Source: ZLKRG08 sp964654815 (GTDB lineage Bacteria; Actinomycetota; Actinomycetes; Nanopelagicales; Nanopelagicaceae). From it: 64,000 bases of DNA. The notes beneath the pieces are model-generated. The model was not told the DNA's origin. It made no database searches and worked only from the letters and a program-made list of their open reading frames with translations. Where the stretch lies: positions 1 to 64,000 of the forward strand of contig CAZZLH010000001.1 in NCBI GenBank assembly GCA_964654815.1, in the 5' to 3' direction. This document shows, piece after piece, positions 1 through 8,753 of this stretch; position 1 is the first letter of the stretch, and each line of letters begins with the position of its first letter. The position numbers and the translations under genes are program-made.

Positions 1-2
1 AG

Positions 3-320
3 AAAGAGAAGGCGATGTACCGCGCAGAGTTATGTGCTCTTGCTGTCTCGCTCTATCTCTCACTTGCACATCCACAGGATTTCTCAAGTGAAAAAGATTT
101 GGGGCAAGAGAAGGGAATACCTTCAGTTGATTCCTTGACTAAACGCCAATTAAATATCTTACGTGGCATGGTTGATGGTAAGACCAACCACGAATTAGCC
201 ACACAACTTGGATATTCAGTATCAACAATTCGCCATGAAACGATGAGGATTTATCAAGCGCTCGCAGTTAGTGATCGACGAGAGGCAGCGCAGCGAGCCT
301 TGGAATATGGGTGGGTTTAG
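3..320 (+). CDS. LuxR-type HTH regulator, C-terminal part
   Basis: The last ~65 residues form a GerE/LuxR helix-turn-helix: an LTKRQ-type opening, then KTNHELATQLGYSVSTIRH, typical of the DNA recognition helices. The frame is open to the left edge of the window, so the ATG at 15 is probably internal and the sensory or receiver half lies outside. The visible upstream part (about 35 residues) has no domain I recognise. It ends 35 bp before the MFS-Tmk gene. By family it should bind promoter DNA as a dimer; its signal and targets cannot be told from here. Confidence 0.7.
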   Translation, partial: KEKAMYRAELCALAVSLYLSLAHPQDFSSEKDLGQEKGIPSVDSLTKRQLNILRGMVDGKTNHELATQLGYSVSTIRHETMRIYQALAVSDRREAAQRALEYGWV

Positions 321-340
321 TTCCACGCCTATCTGACCGA

Positions 341-346
341 TAATCT
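341..346 (+). promoter_or_regulatory. -10 box, leaderless promoter of MFS-tmk
   Basis: TAATCT lies 8 nt before the ATG at 355 and there is no Shine-Dalgarno sequence. The spacing fits a transcript starting at or next to the A of ATG. No clear -35 box is seen. Confidence 0.5.
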
Positions 347-354
347 AGAGGCCT

Positions 355-2418
355 ATGGCGAGGACCCTTCCCACCCCTGCAGCCCCAGGCCAAGATGAGA
401 CTCGGGGCGTCTTAGCGATTCCGGCATTTCGCCGACTTTGGCAGTCAATGGCCTTCTCATCTTTAGGTGACTGGCTTGGGTTGCTTGCCACAACTGCAAT
501 GGCGCAGAAGCTATCGCAGGGAAATTACTCAACCGCTAACTTCGCTATCGCAGGTGTTTTTATTGCTCGCTTATTACCGGCGGTTTTCCTAGGACCAATC
601 GCGGGCGTAATCGCAGATCGTTTTGATCGCCGCAAATTGATGGTGATCGCGGATATCTTGCGCGGCCTGCTTTATGTATCAATCGCGCTCTTCCAAAACT
701 ATTACTGGCTCTATGCCGCAACAATTCTGGTGGAGTGCATAACGCTCTTCTGGTCTCCCGCCAAAGAGGCATCAGTTCCAAATCTGGTGCCCAAAGAGAA
801 ATTAGAGTCCGCCAACCAAGTCTCGCTCTTGGCTGCATACGGAACGGCTCCAATCGCTGCGGGGCTCTTCTCTCTTCTGGCTTTGATCACCGGTGCGCTC
901 ACCGCGATTTTTCCATTTTTAAATGGCAACACCACAGATGTTGCTCTGTATATCAATGCCATCTCATTCTTTTATACCGCTTGGATTGTCTTTGGCATGG
1001 AGGAAATACCTAAAGGAGCAGCATCATCAAAGGGCAATGACAATATTGCAAAGTCGTTGCTCGAAGGATGGCGTTCGGTAAGCCAGAGCAAGATTGTTCG
1101 TGGTCTGATCGTTGGAATGGTTGGCGCATTCATGGCTGCCGGTGCAGTGATTGGTTTAGCGCGAACTTTCGTCAGCGACCTTGGTGGCGGCGATGCCGCC
1201 TATGGCGTGCTCTTTGGCTCGGTATTTACCGGATTAGCTGCGGGTATTGCCTTTGGACCGCGCATACTCTCGCAATTTTCCAGACGTAGATTATTTGGTG
1301 CATCTTTAGCCACCGCAGGTTTCTTCTTAGTGGGATTAGCGCTAATCAACAATTTAGTAATCGCCATCCTGATTACTTTGATTTTAGGCGCATTTAGTGG
1401 AATTAGTTGGGTAACAGGCTTCACCATGCTTGGCATGGAGGTTGAAAATGAGGTGCGAGGCCGAACCTTTGCCTTCGTTCAATCGTTAATTCGCGTGGTT
1501 TTGGTAGCGGTGCTGGCAATTGCGCCATTGATTGCCGCAGCAGTTGGCCAACACACATATAAATTCGAGAACACGCAAGTCCAGTACAACGGCGCGGCAA
1601 TCACCATCTTGATCGCTGGAATATTGGCTGGGCTAATTGGCATCGTCTCATACCGGCAAATGAGAGACCGCCCTGGTGTTTCGCTGATGAGCGATATTGC
1701 TGCAGCGCTTCGTGGCGATTTAGGTGCCGCAATTTCAGGCCACGCCAAAGGAGTCTTTATCTCGTTTGAAGGTGGAGAAGGTTCTGGCAAATCAACCCAA
1801 TCTAAGTTGCTAAAAGAGTTCTTCGAATCAGAGGGCAAAACCGTAGTCTTAACACGTGAGCCAGGTGGCACCAAACTTGGTAAAGAGCTAAGAGATATCT
1901 TGTTGCACACACATGATGATGTGTCACCAAGAGCGGAGGCGCTGCTCTACGCCGCTGATCGCGCACACCATGTCGAAACAGTGATACGACCGGCACTTGA
2001 CCGAGGCGAGATAGTTATTACGGATCGCTATCTGGATTCCTCTATTGCATATCAAGGCGCAGGCCGTGTGCTCTCACCCGGAGAGGTCGGAAGAATCTCC
2101 AGATGGGCGACTGAATCATTGACTCCGACTTTGACCATCATCATCGATTTGCCCGCGGAAATTGGCATCAAGCGCTTGAAATCTAAAGATCGCCTGGAGC
2201 GCGAATCATTGGCTTTCCACGAGCGAGTGCGGCAAGAGTTCTTATCGCTTGCCCTATTGGATCCAGAACGATACCTAGTCGTGGACGGTCGTTTATCGGT
2301 AGAAGAGTTAAACGCCACCATCATCGCCCGAGTTTCAGAGTTACGAGACTTAAATAAAATAGAGCAGACCGAGAAAGTGAAATCCAAAACAAATCGTTTA
2401 CGAAAGTTACGTAAATGA
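355..2418 (+). CDS. tmk: MFS transporter fused to thymidylate kinase
   Basis: Two-domain protein of 687 residues. Residues ~20-440 are a 12-helix-like MFS domain (the motif GVIADRFDRRKL sits between early helices). Residues ~468-670 are a complete dTMP kinase, phosphorylating dTMP to dTDP: P-loop EGGEGSGKST with Lys479, the TREPGG segment, and DRYLDSS starting at Asp557. A short Lys/Arg-rich tail follows. MFS-Tmk fusions next to holB are known in Actinobacteria, so the fusion is not an assembly error. The stop overlaps the holB start by 4 bp (ATGA), implying coupled translation. The transporter substrate is unknown; the kinase assignment is firm. Confidence 0.93.
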   Translation: MARTLPTPAAPGQDETRGVLAIPAFRRLWQSMAFSSLGDWLGLLATTAMAQKLSQGNYSTANFAIAGVFIARLLPAVFLGPIAGVIADRFDRRKLMVIADILRGLLYVSIALFQNYYWLYAATILVECITLFWSPAKEASVPNLVPKEKLESANQVSLLAAYGTAPIAAGLFSLLALITGALTAIFPFLNGNTTDVALYINAISFFYTAWIVFGMEEIPKGAASSKGNDNIAKSLLEGWRSVSQSKIVRGLIVGMVGAFMAAGAVIGLARTFVSDLGGGDAAYGVLFGSVFTGLAAGIAFGPRILSQFSRRRLFGASLATAGFFLVGLALINNLVIAILITLILGAFSGISWVTGFTMLGMEVENEVRGRTFAFVQSLIRVVLVAVLAIAPLIAAAVGQHTYKFENTQVQYNGAAITILIAGILAGLIGIVSYRQMRDRPGVSLMSDIAAALRGDLGAAISGHAKGVFISFEGGEGSGKSTQSKLLKEFFESEGKTVVLTREPGGTKLGKELRDILLHTHDDVSPRAEALLYAADRAHHVETVIRPALDRGEIVITDRYLDSSIAYQGAGRVLSPGEVGRISRWATESLTPTLTIIIDLPAEIGIKRLKSKDRLERESLAFHERVRQEFLSLALLDPERYLVVDGRLSVEELNATIIARVSELRDLNKIEQTEKVKSKTNRLRKLRK

Positions 2419-3539
2419 GTGTTTACGATGAATTGATCGGCCAAAATCACATAATCGAAGTGTTGAGCGCGGCAGTCAGCGCCGCAGCCTCTGGGCAAGA
2501 GAGCCAAGAGATGACACATGCCTGGATCTTCACTGGCCCGCCCGGAAGTGGCAGATCATCTGCCGCAATTGCATTTGCGCAGGCTTTAGTCTGTAAATCA
2601 GGTGGCTGTGGTACCTGCAATGCATGTATTACTGCAAAATCTGGTGCACATCCAGATATCGAAATCCTGCGTAGCGAAGGCCTCTCCATAAAGGTGGAAG
2701 AGGTGCGCGAGCTGCTCACCCGAACCGCTTGGGCGCCATCTATGGGAGGTTGGCGAGTAGTGATCATGGAAGATGCAGATCGACTCACCGAGTCGGCAGC
2801 AAATGCGCTATTGAAGGCGATAGAAGAGCCAGGTTTACGAACCGTTTGGTTGCTCTGTGCACCAACTCTGCACGATATCTTGCCCACAATTAGGTCACGT
2901 TGTCGTCATGTGCAATTGCGTACCCCAGCCAACCACGAAGTCGCAGAATACTTAGTAGCCAAACATCAGATTTCACCCAAGATGGCAGATTTTGCTGCGC
3001 GCGTCTCGCAAGGACATATTGGTAGAGCCAGACATCTAGCTACAAATGAAGCGGTCCGCGAACGACGTAATTCAATTTTAAGTATCCCGAGCCAATTAAA
3101 TTCGGTGGCCGCTGCATATTCGGCCGCACAAAAGTTAGTGGATTTGGCCAATGCCGAATCAGATGCGATAACCGAGGCGCTGGATGAGAAGGAGTATGAA
3201 GAGCTCTCAACCGCGTTGGGCAAGGGAAGTGGCAAAGCGCTAAAGGAGTTAGAGAAAGAACAGAAATCTCGCGCCACCAGAATCACTCGAGATACTTTGG
3301 ATGGCGCGTTACTGGATCTAGCAACTTTCTATCGAGATGTCTTATTAGTGCAAGCTGGCCATGATGGCGCTCTGATCAATGCCGAATTGACAGAGGAGAT
3401 TAAGAAGATCGCTTCAGGTACCCAATCACATAGAACCTTGGCCAAAATGGATGCCATCATGAAGGCACGCGAGAATCTTCAGCGTAACGGGGCGCCACTT
3501 CTGGTTATGGAAGCGTTGATGTGCGAATTAACAAAGTAA
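2415..3539 (+). CDS. holB: DNA polymerase III subunit delta'
   Basis: Clamp-loader delta' subunit, 374 residues, which helps open the beta clamp on DNA. The N-terminal AAA+ module has a P-loop-like GPPGSGRS at residues 41-48, with Arg replacing the catalytic Lys, as expected for the non-hydrolysing delta' subunit. A Cx4Cx2Cx2C zinc knuckle follows (CKSGGC GTC NAC). The sensor region IRSRCRHVQLR includes the SRC motif of clamp-loader subunits. The C-terminal half is helical. It overlaps tmk by 4 bp and the hydrolase gene by 19 bp, so the three genes probably form one operon. Confidence 0.93.
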   Translation: MSVYDELIGQNHIIEVLSAAVSAAASGQESQEMTHAWIFTGPPGSGRSSAAIAFAQALVCKSGGCGTCNACITAKSGAHPDIEILRSEGLSIKVEEVRELLTRTAWAPSMGGWRVVIMEDADRLTESAANALLKAIEEPGLRTVWLLCAPTLHDILPTIRSRCRHVQLRTPANHEVAEYLVAKHQISPKMADFAARVSQGHIGRARHLATNEAVRERRNSILSIPSQLNSVAAAYSAAQKLVDLANAESDAITEALDEKEYEELSTALGKGSGKALKELEKEQKSRATRITRDTLDGALLDLATFYRDVLLVQAGHDGALINAELTEEIKKIASGTQSHRTLAKMDAIMKARENLQRNGAPLLVMEALMCELTK

Positions 3540-5011
3540 CGCTCAAATACCTAGCGGTCTCTGCGGCGCTGGTGCTATTAGCAGCCTCGCTGGCAAATCT
3601 GCTATTTAAATCTCAAGACCCATTCCAGCCAGTTAAGACAGAGATAAAGAGCGAATCGTTAGATAACTTCTACCAGCAAACTCTGGACTGGAAAAGTTGT
3701 TATGACCAATTTGAATGCGCCATGTTCAAGGTGCCTATCGATTACGAGAATCTATCTTTAGGTGAATTTGATATCGCAGTTATGCAGCATCGTGCGGCCA
3801 AATCAAGGGGAAATCTAGTAATTAATCCAGGCGGGCCAGGTGGCTCTGGAGTCGAATACACCTATTCATACGAAGAGGTCTTCACCAAGCCAATCATTGA
3901 TTCATTTAACTTAGTGGGCTTTGATCCGCGAGGAGTCGGCCGCTCTGCACCAATTAAGTGTTTGACGGATGCCGAGACCGACCAGGCCTATGCCAAGGCG
4001 AGCTACCCCGCAGATGAGGCGGAGATTGAGCAGTTGCAGGCTGAAAGCGCCGCTTTTGCCGAGAAGTGCAAGGAAGAAAATAAGTACTTGCAGTATTACT
4101 CAACGGCCAATGCGGCAAAGGACATGGATGTGCTTCGTGCGCTATTGGGAGATGAAAAGTTAAATTTTCTTGGAAAGTCATACGGTACTTACCTCGGAAC
4201 TTTATATGCCAAGCAATTTCCGGATCGGGTAGGAAGATTTGTCTTAGATGGCGCGGTGGATCCAACATTAAGTTCTATGCAACAAACTTTGCAACAGGCA
4301 GTTGGTTTTGATTTAGCATTCAAAGCCTTTGCAACTGACTGTCAAAAGTCTGCAGGTTGCATATTTACAGGTGACCCCATAGCCCAAATAGAGTCCAAAC
4401 TTGCCGAGATTAGGAGAGAGCCAATCTCAGTCGATAATCGTAAATTGACCGAGTCGCTTGTGATGTATGGAATTGCCATGGGGCTATATGACAAAGTTCA
4501 AGGTTGGCCGCAATTACGCGGCGCACTTAAAGAGTTATTTAATGGAAATGGCAAACCAATCCTTGAGATGTCAGATTTCTACACTGGAAGAGATTCGAAT
4601 GGAAAATATCAAGGCAATGAGGCTGAGGCGCTCACTGTAATCTCATGTGCAGATTTCCCGGTTTCAAATGTTGATTTAGCTGCCACAAAAGCAGCAGCGC
4701 CTTTCTTCGGTAAATATGTGGCTTACAGCGATATGGATTGCAACTATCTGCCCCGTGGAAAATATGTCACGGTAGCTGGAACTTTAAAACTATCTGCCCA
4801 AGTTTTAGTCATCGGAACTACCAATGACCCAGCTACGCCTTACCAATGGGCGGTAAAACTCTCGCAGATTCTGACCAATTCCAAGCTAATCTCACTGGAA
4901 TCCGACGGCCATACCGGCTACAACCGCGGCTCCAGCTGTGTGGATCGCTCCGTGGAAAAGTATCTAATTTCGGGGGAAATTCCCGCACAAAACCTCGCAT
5001 GTAGCGCGTAA
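3521..5011 (+). CDS. Membrane-anchored alpha/beta hydrolase, TAP-like
   Basis: 496-residue serine hydrolase of the tripeptidyl-aminopeptidase-like group. One hydrophobic segment at residues ~9-29, without a lipobox, should anchor or export it. The oxyanion region NPGGPGGSG precedes the nucleophile elbow GKSYGT (Ser220). Asp436 in TNDPATP and His464 in SDGHTGY complete the triad, and the C-terminal TAP-like domain is present. By family it trims peptides or hydrolyses esters outside the membrane. The start overlaps the holB end by 19 bp; a hydrolase next to holB is a common actinobacterial arrangement. The substrate is not known. Confidence 0.85.
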   Translation: MRINKVTLKYLAVSAALVLLAASLANLLFKSQDPFQPVKTEIKSESLDNFYQQTLDWKSCYDQFECAMFKVPIDYENLSLGEFDIAVMQHRAAKSRGNLVINPGGPGGSGVEYTYSYEEVFTKPIIDSFNLVGFDPRGVGRSAPIKCLTDAETDQAYAKASYPADEAEIEQLQAESAAFAEKCKEENKYLQYYSTANAAKDMDVLRALLGDEKLNFLGKSYGTYLGTLYAKQFPDRVGRFVLDGAVDPTLSSMQQTLQQAVGFDLAFKAFATDCQKSAGCIFTGDPIAQIESKLAEIRREPISVDNRKLTESLVMYGIAMGLYDKVQGWPQLRGALKELFNGNGKPILEMSDFYTGRDSNGKYQGNEAEALTVISCADFPVSNVDLAATKAAAPFFGKYVAYSDMDCNYLPRGKYVTVAGTLKLSAQVLVIGTTNDPATPYQWAVKLSQILTNSKLISLESDGHTGYNRGSSCVDRSVEKYLISGEIPAQNLACSA

Positions 5012-5064
5012 TTCCCATTTGGATTTGGTAATTAGCACCCCTTTACGTGGTGCAAAATTCTCCC

Positions 5065-5712
5065 ATGCGTCTAGACCATATCTCGTACGTGACTTCGCAC
5101 GATCAGATTTCAGATACCGTCCAACGTCTTGGCGCCAAACTCGGAACCACATTTGTTGATGGCGGAATGCATCCTCGATTCGGAACTCGTAATTTCACCG
5201 CGCCACTTCAAAATGGCCATTACATCGAAGTGGTCTGCCCACTTGATCATCCAGCTACGGAAAAGACGCCATTTGGTCGCGCGGTAAAGGAGAGAGCTGA
5301 AGAAGGCGGCGGCTGGTTAACCTGGGTTCTGTCAGTGGATGATGTAGCAAAGATTGAGTCACGATTGGGACGACCAGCTGTTGATGGTTCGCGTACCAAA
5401 CCAGATGGTCAAACACTTCGTTGGAAGCAGATTGGCATCTTGGCAACCTTAGAAGATCGCCAACTACCATTCTTTGTTGAATGGATCGAGAATCATCACC
5501 CATCAGCTGATGGCAAAGCATCTGCAAAGATTTCACGAATTGAAGTTGCAGGTGAGCCAAGCAAAGTTCGTGAATATCTCGGAGTTGAATTTAGTGATGC
5601 GTTGGGCGAGGATGTAGAAATTCGCTGGTTAACTCCAGAAGAGGCTGAGGGCGACACCGGAATCATCTCTGTGCAGTTTGAAACTCCGCATGGACCTGCG
5701 TTAATAGATTAA
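5065..5712 (+). CDS. VOC family (glyoxalase-like) protein
   Basis: About 215 residues starting MRLDHISYV, the typical opening beta strand and metal-site His of a vicinal-oxygen-chelate fold of the Glyoxalase_3-like type found widely in Actinobacteria. The segment HYIEVVCPLDHP lies in the first half, and a second half follows after residue ~150. I chose the ATG at 5065 because homologous proteins start at this strand; tandem GTG codons at 5047 and 5050 in the same frame would add 5-6 residues. No Shine-Dalgarno is visible for either. The reaction is unknown: the fold serves isomerases, dioxygenases and resistance proteins. The gene stands alone before a tRNA. Confidence 0.75.
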   Translation: MRLDHISYVTSHDQISDTVQRLGAKLGTTFVDGGMHPRFGTRNFTAPLQNGHYIEVVCPLDHPATEKTPFGRAVKERAEEGGGWLTWVLSVDDVAKIESRLGRPAVDGSRTKPDGQTLRWKQIGILATLEDRQLPFFVEWIENHHPSADGKASAKISRIEVAGEPSKVREYLGVEFSDALGEDVEIRWLTPEEAEGDTGIISVQFETPHGPALID

Positions 5713-5729
5713 TTTAAATAACTTAATCC

Positions 5730-5801
5730 GCCTCCGTGGCTCAGTGGTAGAGCAGCTCATTCGTAACGAGCAGATCGTCGGTTCGATCCCGACCGGGGGC
5801 T
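5730..5801 (+). tRNA. tRNA-Thr (anticodon CGT)
   Basis: A 72-nt cloverleaf reads ACG codons. Acceptor arms GCCTCCG / CGGGGGC, D stem GCTC/GAGC, anticodon loop TTCGTAA, T arm GTCGG TTCGATC CCGAC, discriminator T, no encoded CCA. The anticodon stem GCTCA/CGAGC pairs at four positions, with an A-C mismatch next to the loop (positions 31-39). This gene decodes ACG only; other threonine tRNAs must lie elsewhere. Confidence 0.95.
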
Positions 5802-5813
5802 CAAAAACTTAAA

Positions 5814-7007
5814 TTAATCGACCTTAAATCCATCGCGAATCTCGCCCGGGGTTAAACCAGCTGCGGCATGATCCACCTGCTCGCCACGTGCCAATTGTGC
5901 GGCGTGGGCCTGGTTATGCCAGCGATCCTCGATCTTGCCATAGCGCCAAATAGCTAGCGCCAATATCCAAACAATCGCAAAGGTAGCGACGATTACATAA
6001 CCAGCGCTATTTAAGTTCATGGTATTTGCCCAATCCCAATAGCCACCAGTTAGCTTCAACTGTTGCGATAACACTTGTGAAAGTTCTAAGCCACCAATAA
6101 ATAGCGCGGTACCAACAGATAAGCCAGTGATCACAATGTTGTAGTAGACCTTGCGCACTGGCTTTGAGAAGGCCCAGCCATATGCGAAGTTCATGAAAGA
6201 ACCATCAATTGTGTCTAGCAAAGACATACCGCCTGCAAAGAATAGCGGCAAGGAAATTACTGCCCACCAAGGTAGACCGGCGATGACTGATGATCCGGCT
6301 AATACCAAGAGACCGACTTCGGTCGCAGTATCAAATCCCAACCCGAATAAGATGCCAAGCGGATACATCTTCCAAGATTTATCAATACGCCGTGCGATTG
6401 GGCCGAAGAAGCGCATAAAGAAACCGCGAGAATCCAATTGCTTCTCCAGTTCTGCCTCGCTGTAAGCACCTTGACGCATTTTGAAGAAAATCTTAAGAAT
6501 TGAAGTCATGACAATTAAATTAAGAATGGCAATAAGCAGCAAGAATGAGCCAGATACCGTCAAGCCGATTAAGCCGGTGTAATGATGTAGCGCAGAATCT
6601 TCATTTTTAAGTTGTGCGCCCACTGCGGCGATGCCAAAGTTCAAAATAATGGCAAGACCTGCGACCACTGAGGAGTGTCCAAGAGAGAAGAAGAAGCCAA
6701 CACTTAACGGCCTTTGACCGTCTGACATCAATTTTCTAGTGGTGTTATCAATTGCCGCAATATGGTCGGCATCGAAAGCATGGCGCATACCTAAGGTGTA
6801 AGCCAGAGCAGCAGTGCCCCAACCAAAGATCGAGCCATCAGAGAGTTGGTAATTTCCTGAAGTCGCAGCCCACATCAAGATGATGGCTGATATGTGTAAA
6901 AAGGCGATAAAGCCAAACATGGCCCACAATCGACGCTTCTCATCTCGAGTAAGGGTGATATGGCCGCGGATAGATTCCTTGGCGGCAGGGGTGCTGATCT
7001 GGTTCAT
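5814..7007 (-). CDS. NiCoT family nickel/cobalt permease
   Basis: 397-residue integral membrane protein of the HoxN/NixA (NiCoT) family, taking up Ni2+ or Co2+. The signature HX4DH is clear: RHAFDADHIAAID, with His76, Asp81 and His82 in helix II. The other helices and a charged central loop (residues ~170-200) fit the eight-helix fold. I prefer the ATG at 7007, which has AAAGG six bases upstream, over the in-frame ATG at 7058. Nickel and cobalt cannot be told apart by sequence alone. No nickel enzyme and no cobalamin gene is visible in this window, so its client is unknown. It is divergent from the exported protein at 7080. Confidence 0.88.
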   Translation of the reverse strand: MNQISTPAAKESIRGHITLTRDEKRRLWAMFGFIAFLHISAIILMWAATSGNYQLSDGSIFGWGTAALAYTLGMRHAFDADHIAAIDNTTRKLMSDGQRPLSVGFFFSLGHSSVVAGLAIILNFGIAAVGAQLKNEDSALHHYTGLIGLTVSGSFLLLIAILNLIVMTSILKIFFKMRQGAYSEAELEKQLDSRGFFMRFFGPIARRIDKSWKMYPLGILFGLGFDTATEVGLLVLAGSSVIAGLPWWAVISLPLFFAGGMSLLDTIDGSFMNFAYGWAFSKPVRKVYYNIVITGLSVGTALFIGGLELSQVLSQQLKLTGGYWDWANTMNLNSAGYVIVATFAIVWILALAIWRYGKIEDRWHNQAHAAQLARGEQVDHAAAGLTPGEIRDGFKVD

Positions 7008-7079
7008 GCGATACCTTTGTATTTGCAAATCATTTGCATAAAGTTTAGGTCTTTCCACAGGTTATGTCTAGTTTGGTTC

Positions 7080-8663
7080 ATGCAAAGATTCGCCGTGCGA
7101 AAAACGGCAATCTCCCTCACGATCTGGTCGATTGCCGCCTCGCTTCTACTTCTCGCTCCACCAAGGGCAGGCGCCGCAGCTTGTGATTGGGATACGGCCG
7201 CTGGTTGGGTCTCTCGCGAAAACCTCAAGAAGGGAAATCCGGATTGGGCGGCAGGTATCCCGCTTCGCTACGGCGGAGATTTCGCATTGAGGGATCAAAA
7301 TGGTGGCTTCGATAATTGGGTTGAGAGCGGACTAAAGGGCAAGAGAGTTGAAGGTTGGTTTGACTCCGTAAGCGCAACCTGCGGTCAGAGCGTTGATCTT
7401 CATCTATCGGCAAATGCCGCACCGGTTGATATCTCGGTCTATCGACTTGGATTTTACGGTGGCGCTCGCGCCAGGTTAATTGCACAGTATCGAACTAAGA
7501 AAGCTATACCAGCTTACGATCCACCGTTAATTTCAAGCGCGCCACGTTCTACTGTTACTACAAAATGGCCCAGCAATTTTCAATTTAAAGTGACTTCAGA
7601 GACGCCTCCGGGGCAATATGTATTTCGATTAGAGGATGGCGTCGGTAATCCAACTTTCGTGCCATTGATGATCACTAATCCCGAGAATCGTTACGGCTTA
7701 ACTTTTATTTCATCAGTTATGACTTGGCAGGCGTACAACCAATGGGGCGGATATTCGCTCTATAAGGGACCAAATATAAAGCGGACTTCTCGTGCAACAG
7801 TAGTGAGTTTTGAACGACCTTATGATGGCGATGGCTCTGGTCAATTAAGATACATGGAGCTACCTTTAATTAGAGTGGCAGAGAACCTTGGCTTAGATCT
7901 GAATTACGCCACCGATTACGAATTAGATGCTAATTCGCCATTGATCAAGAACGCCACTACTTTGATTCTAGGTGGCCACCACGAGTATTGGACCAACAAT
8001 ATGCGCGACAATCTCGAAGCTGCAGTCGAGCGTGGCACCAACTTAATCAATTTCGGCGGCAACGCTGGCTACAATCGAATACGGATCGAGTCAGAGAATC
8101 GTCTAGCTATGTGGCGCAGGACCAAGAGCGATCCCTATGCCACCGTGCAAGATAAAGCGACGCTGCCGTGGAGACTTACACCAATCAAACGCCCGGAATC
8201 GCTCTTATTAGGTGCGCAGTACATTGGATTAGGCGCCTCAGGAAATTTCAAGATCACTCGGCCCGGACGTTGGCCATTTAATGCCATGTCCACGCCGGGT
8301 GAGCTTGAGACCGTAGTTGGGCGAGAGGTTGATTCTCCGCTCTACTCACCTGGTCCAGCGGTTGAATCTCTTGCCACGGCAGAGGTCACGGTTCAACGTA
8401 AGAGGGCGATTGCGATGGCAACTTATTACACACACAAATCAGGTGCAGGGGTTTTGAATATCAGCACCAATGGTTGGGTATGTTCCATGCAGAGCATCTG
8501 CCCTTGGCGTACCAAAGTCCCCGAAGCAACCAGAGAAAATCTCAAATTGGTCACAGAGGCGATCTTGATCGATGCCGCCAAGGGACCTTTGGCGCGAATT
8601 CGCCCCATGATTGTTGATGTTAAAGCGCGCACTTCCAATACGAAATTTTCTGATAACGCCTAG
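7080..8663 (+). CDS. Exported N,N-dimethylformamidase-beta-like protein
   Basis: 527 residues with a Sec signal peptide (basic start, hydrophobic residues ~8-27, an AGAAA cleavage zone). The mature part resembles the C-terminal domain of the N,N-dimethylformamidase beta subunit: TWQAYNQWGGYSLY, DYELD and GGHHEYW are the family's conserved blocks. Such proteins are often exported and of unknown substrate in Actinobacteria. There is no alpha-subunit gene nearby, so true dimethylformamidase activity should not be assumed. The start at 7080 was chosen because it begins the signal peptide; the frame is open further upstream (to 6960) but runs over the divergent NiCoT gene. Confidence 0.72.
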   Translation: MQRFAVRKTAISLTIWSIAASLLLLAPPRAGAAACDWDTAAGWVSRENLKKGNPDWAAGIPLRYGGDFALRDQNGGFDNWVESGLKGKRVEGWFDSVSATCGQSVDLHLSANAAPVDISVYRLGFYGGARARLIAQYRTKKAIPAYDPPLISSAPRSTVTTKWPSNFQFKVTSETPPGQYVFRLEDGVGNPTFVPLMITNPENRYGLTFISSVMTWQAYNQWGGYSLYKGPNIKRTSRATVVSFERPYDGDGSGQLRYMELPLIRVAENLGLDLNYATDYELDANSPLIKNATTLILGGHHEYWTNNMRDNLEAAVERGTNLINFGGNAGYNRIRIESENRLAMWRRTKSDPYATVQDKATLPWRLTPIKRPESLLLGAQYIGLGASGNFKITRPGRWPFNAMSTPGELETVVGREVDSPLYSPGPAVESLATAEVTVQRKRAIAMATYYTHKSGAGVLNISTNGWVCSMQSICPWRTKVPEATRENLKLVTEAILIDAAKGPLARIRPMIVDVKARTSNTKFSDNA

Positions 8664-8753
8664 CGTTTTAACTACTAAATCGGGAGTTAATGCCGAAACA
8701 GGGGCTATTGTTCAGCGCAATTCCCCAAGCGTTTCTTTCCGTGCGGGGAGGCA

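Noticed and set aside
1479..1910. 143-residue minus-strand frame inside MFS-tmk
   Set aside because: Antisense shadow of the fusion protein; rich in Ser/Pro, no domain.
2535..2558. Arg instead of Lys in the HolB P-loop as a damaged gene
   Set aside because: delta' subunits normally lack a working ATPase site, so this is not decay.
7008..7079. Possible cobalamin or nickel riboswitch before the NiCoT gene
   Set aside because: The intergenic space is only 72 bp and shows no B12-box-like sequence.
8721..8750. Hairpin between CCCC (8723-8726) and the GGGG of the TPR gene's Shine-Dalgarno
   Set aside because: Only four consecutive pairs; flanking bases do not pair, so a regulatory stem is not supported.
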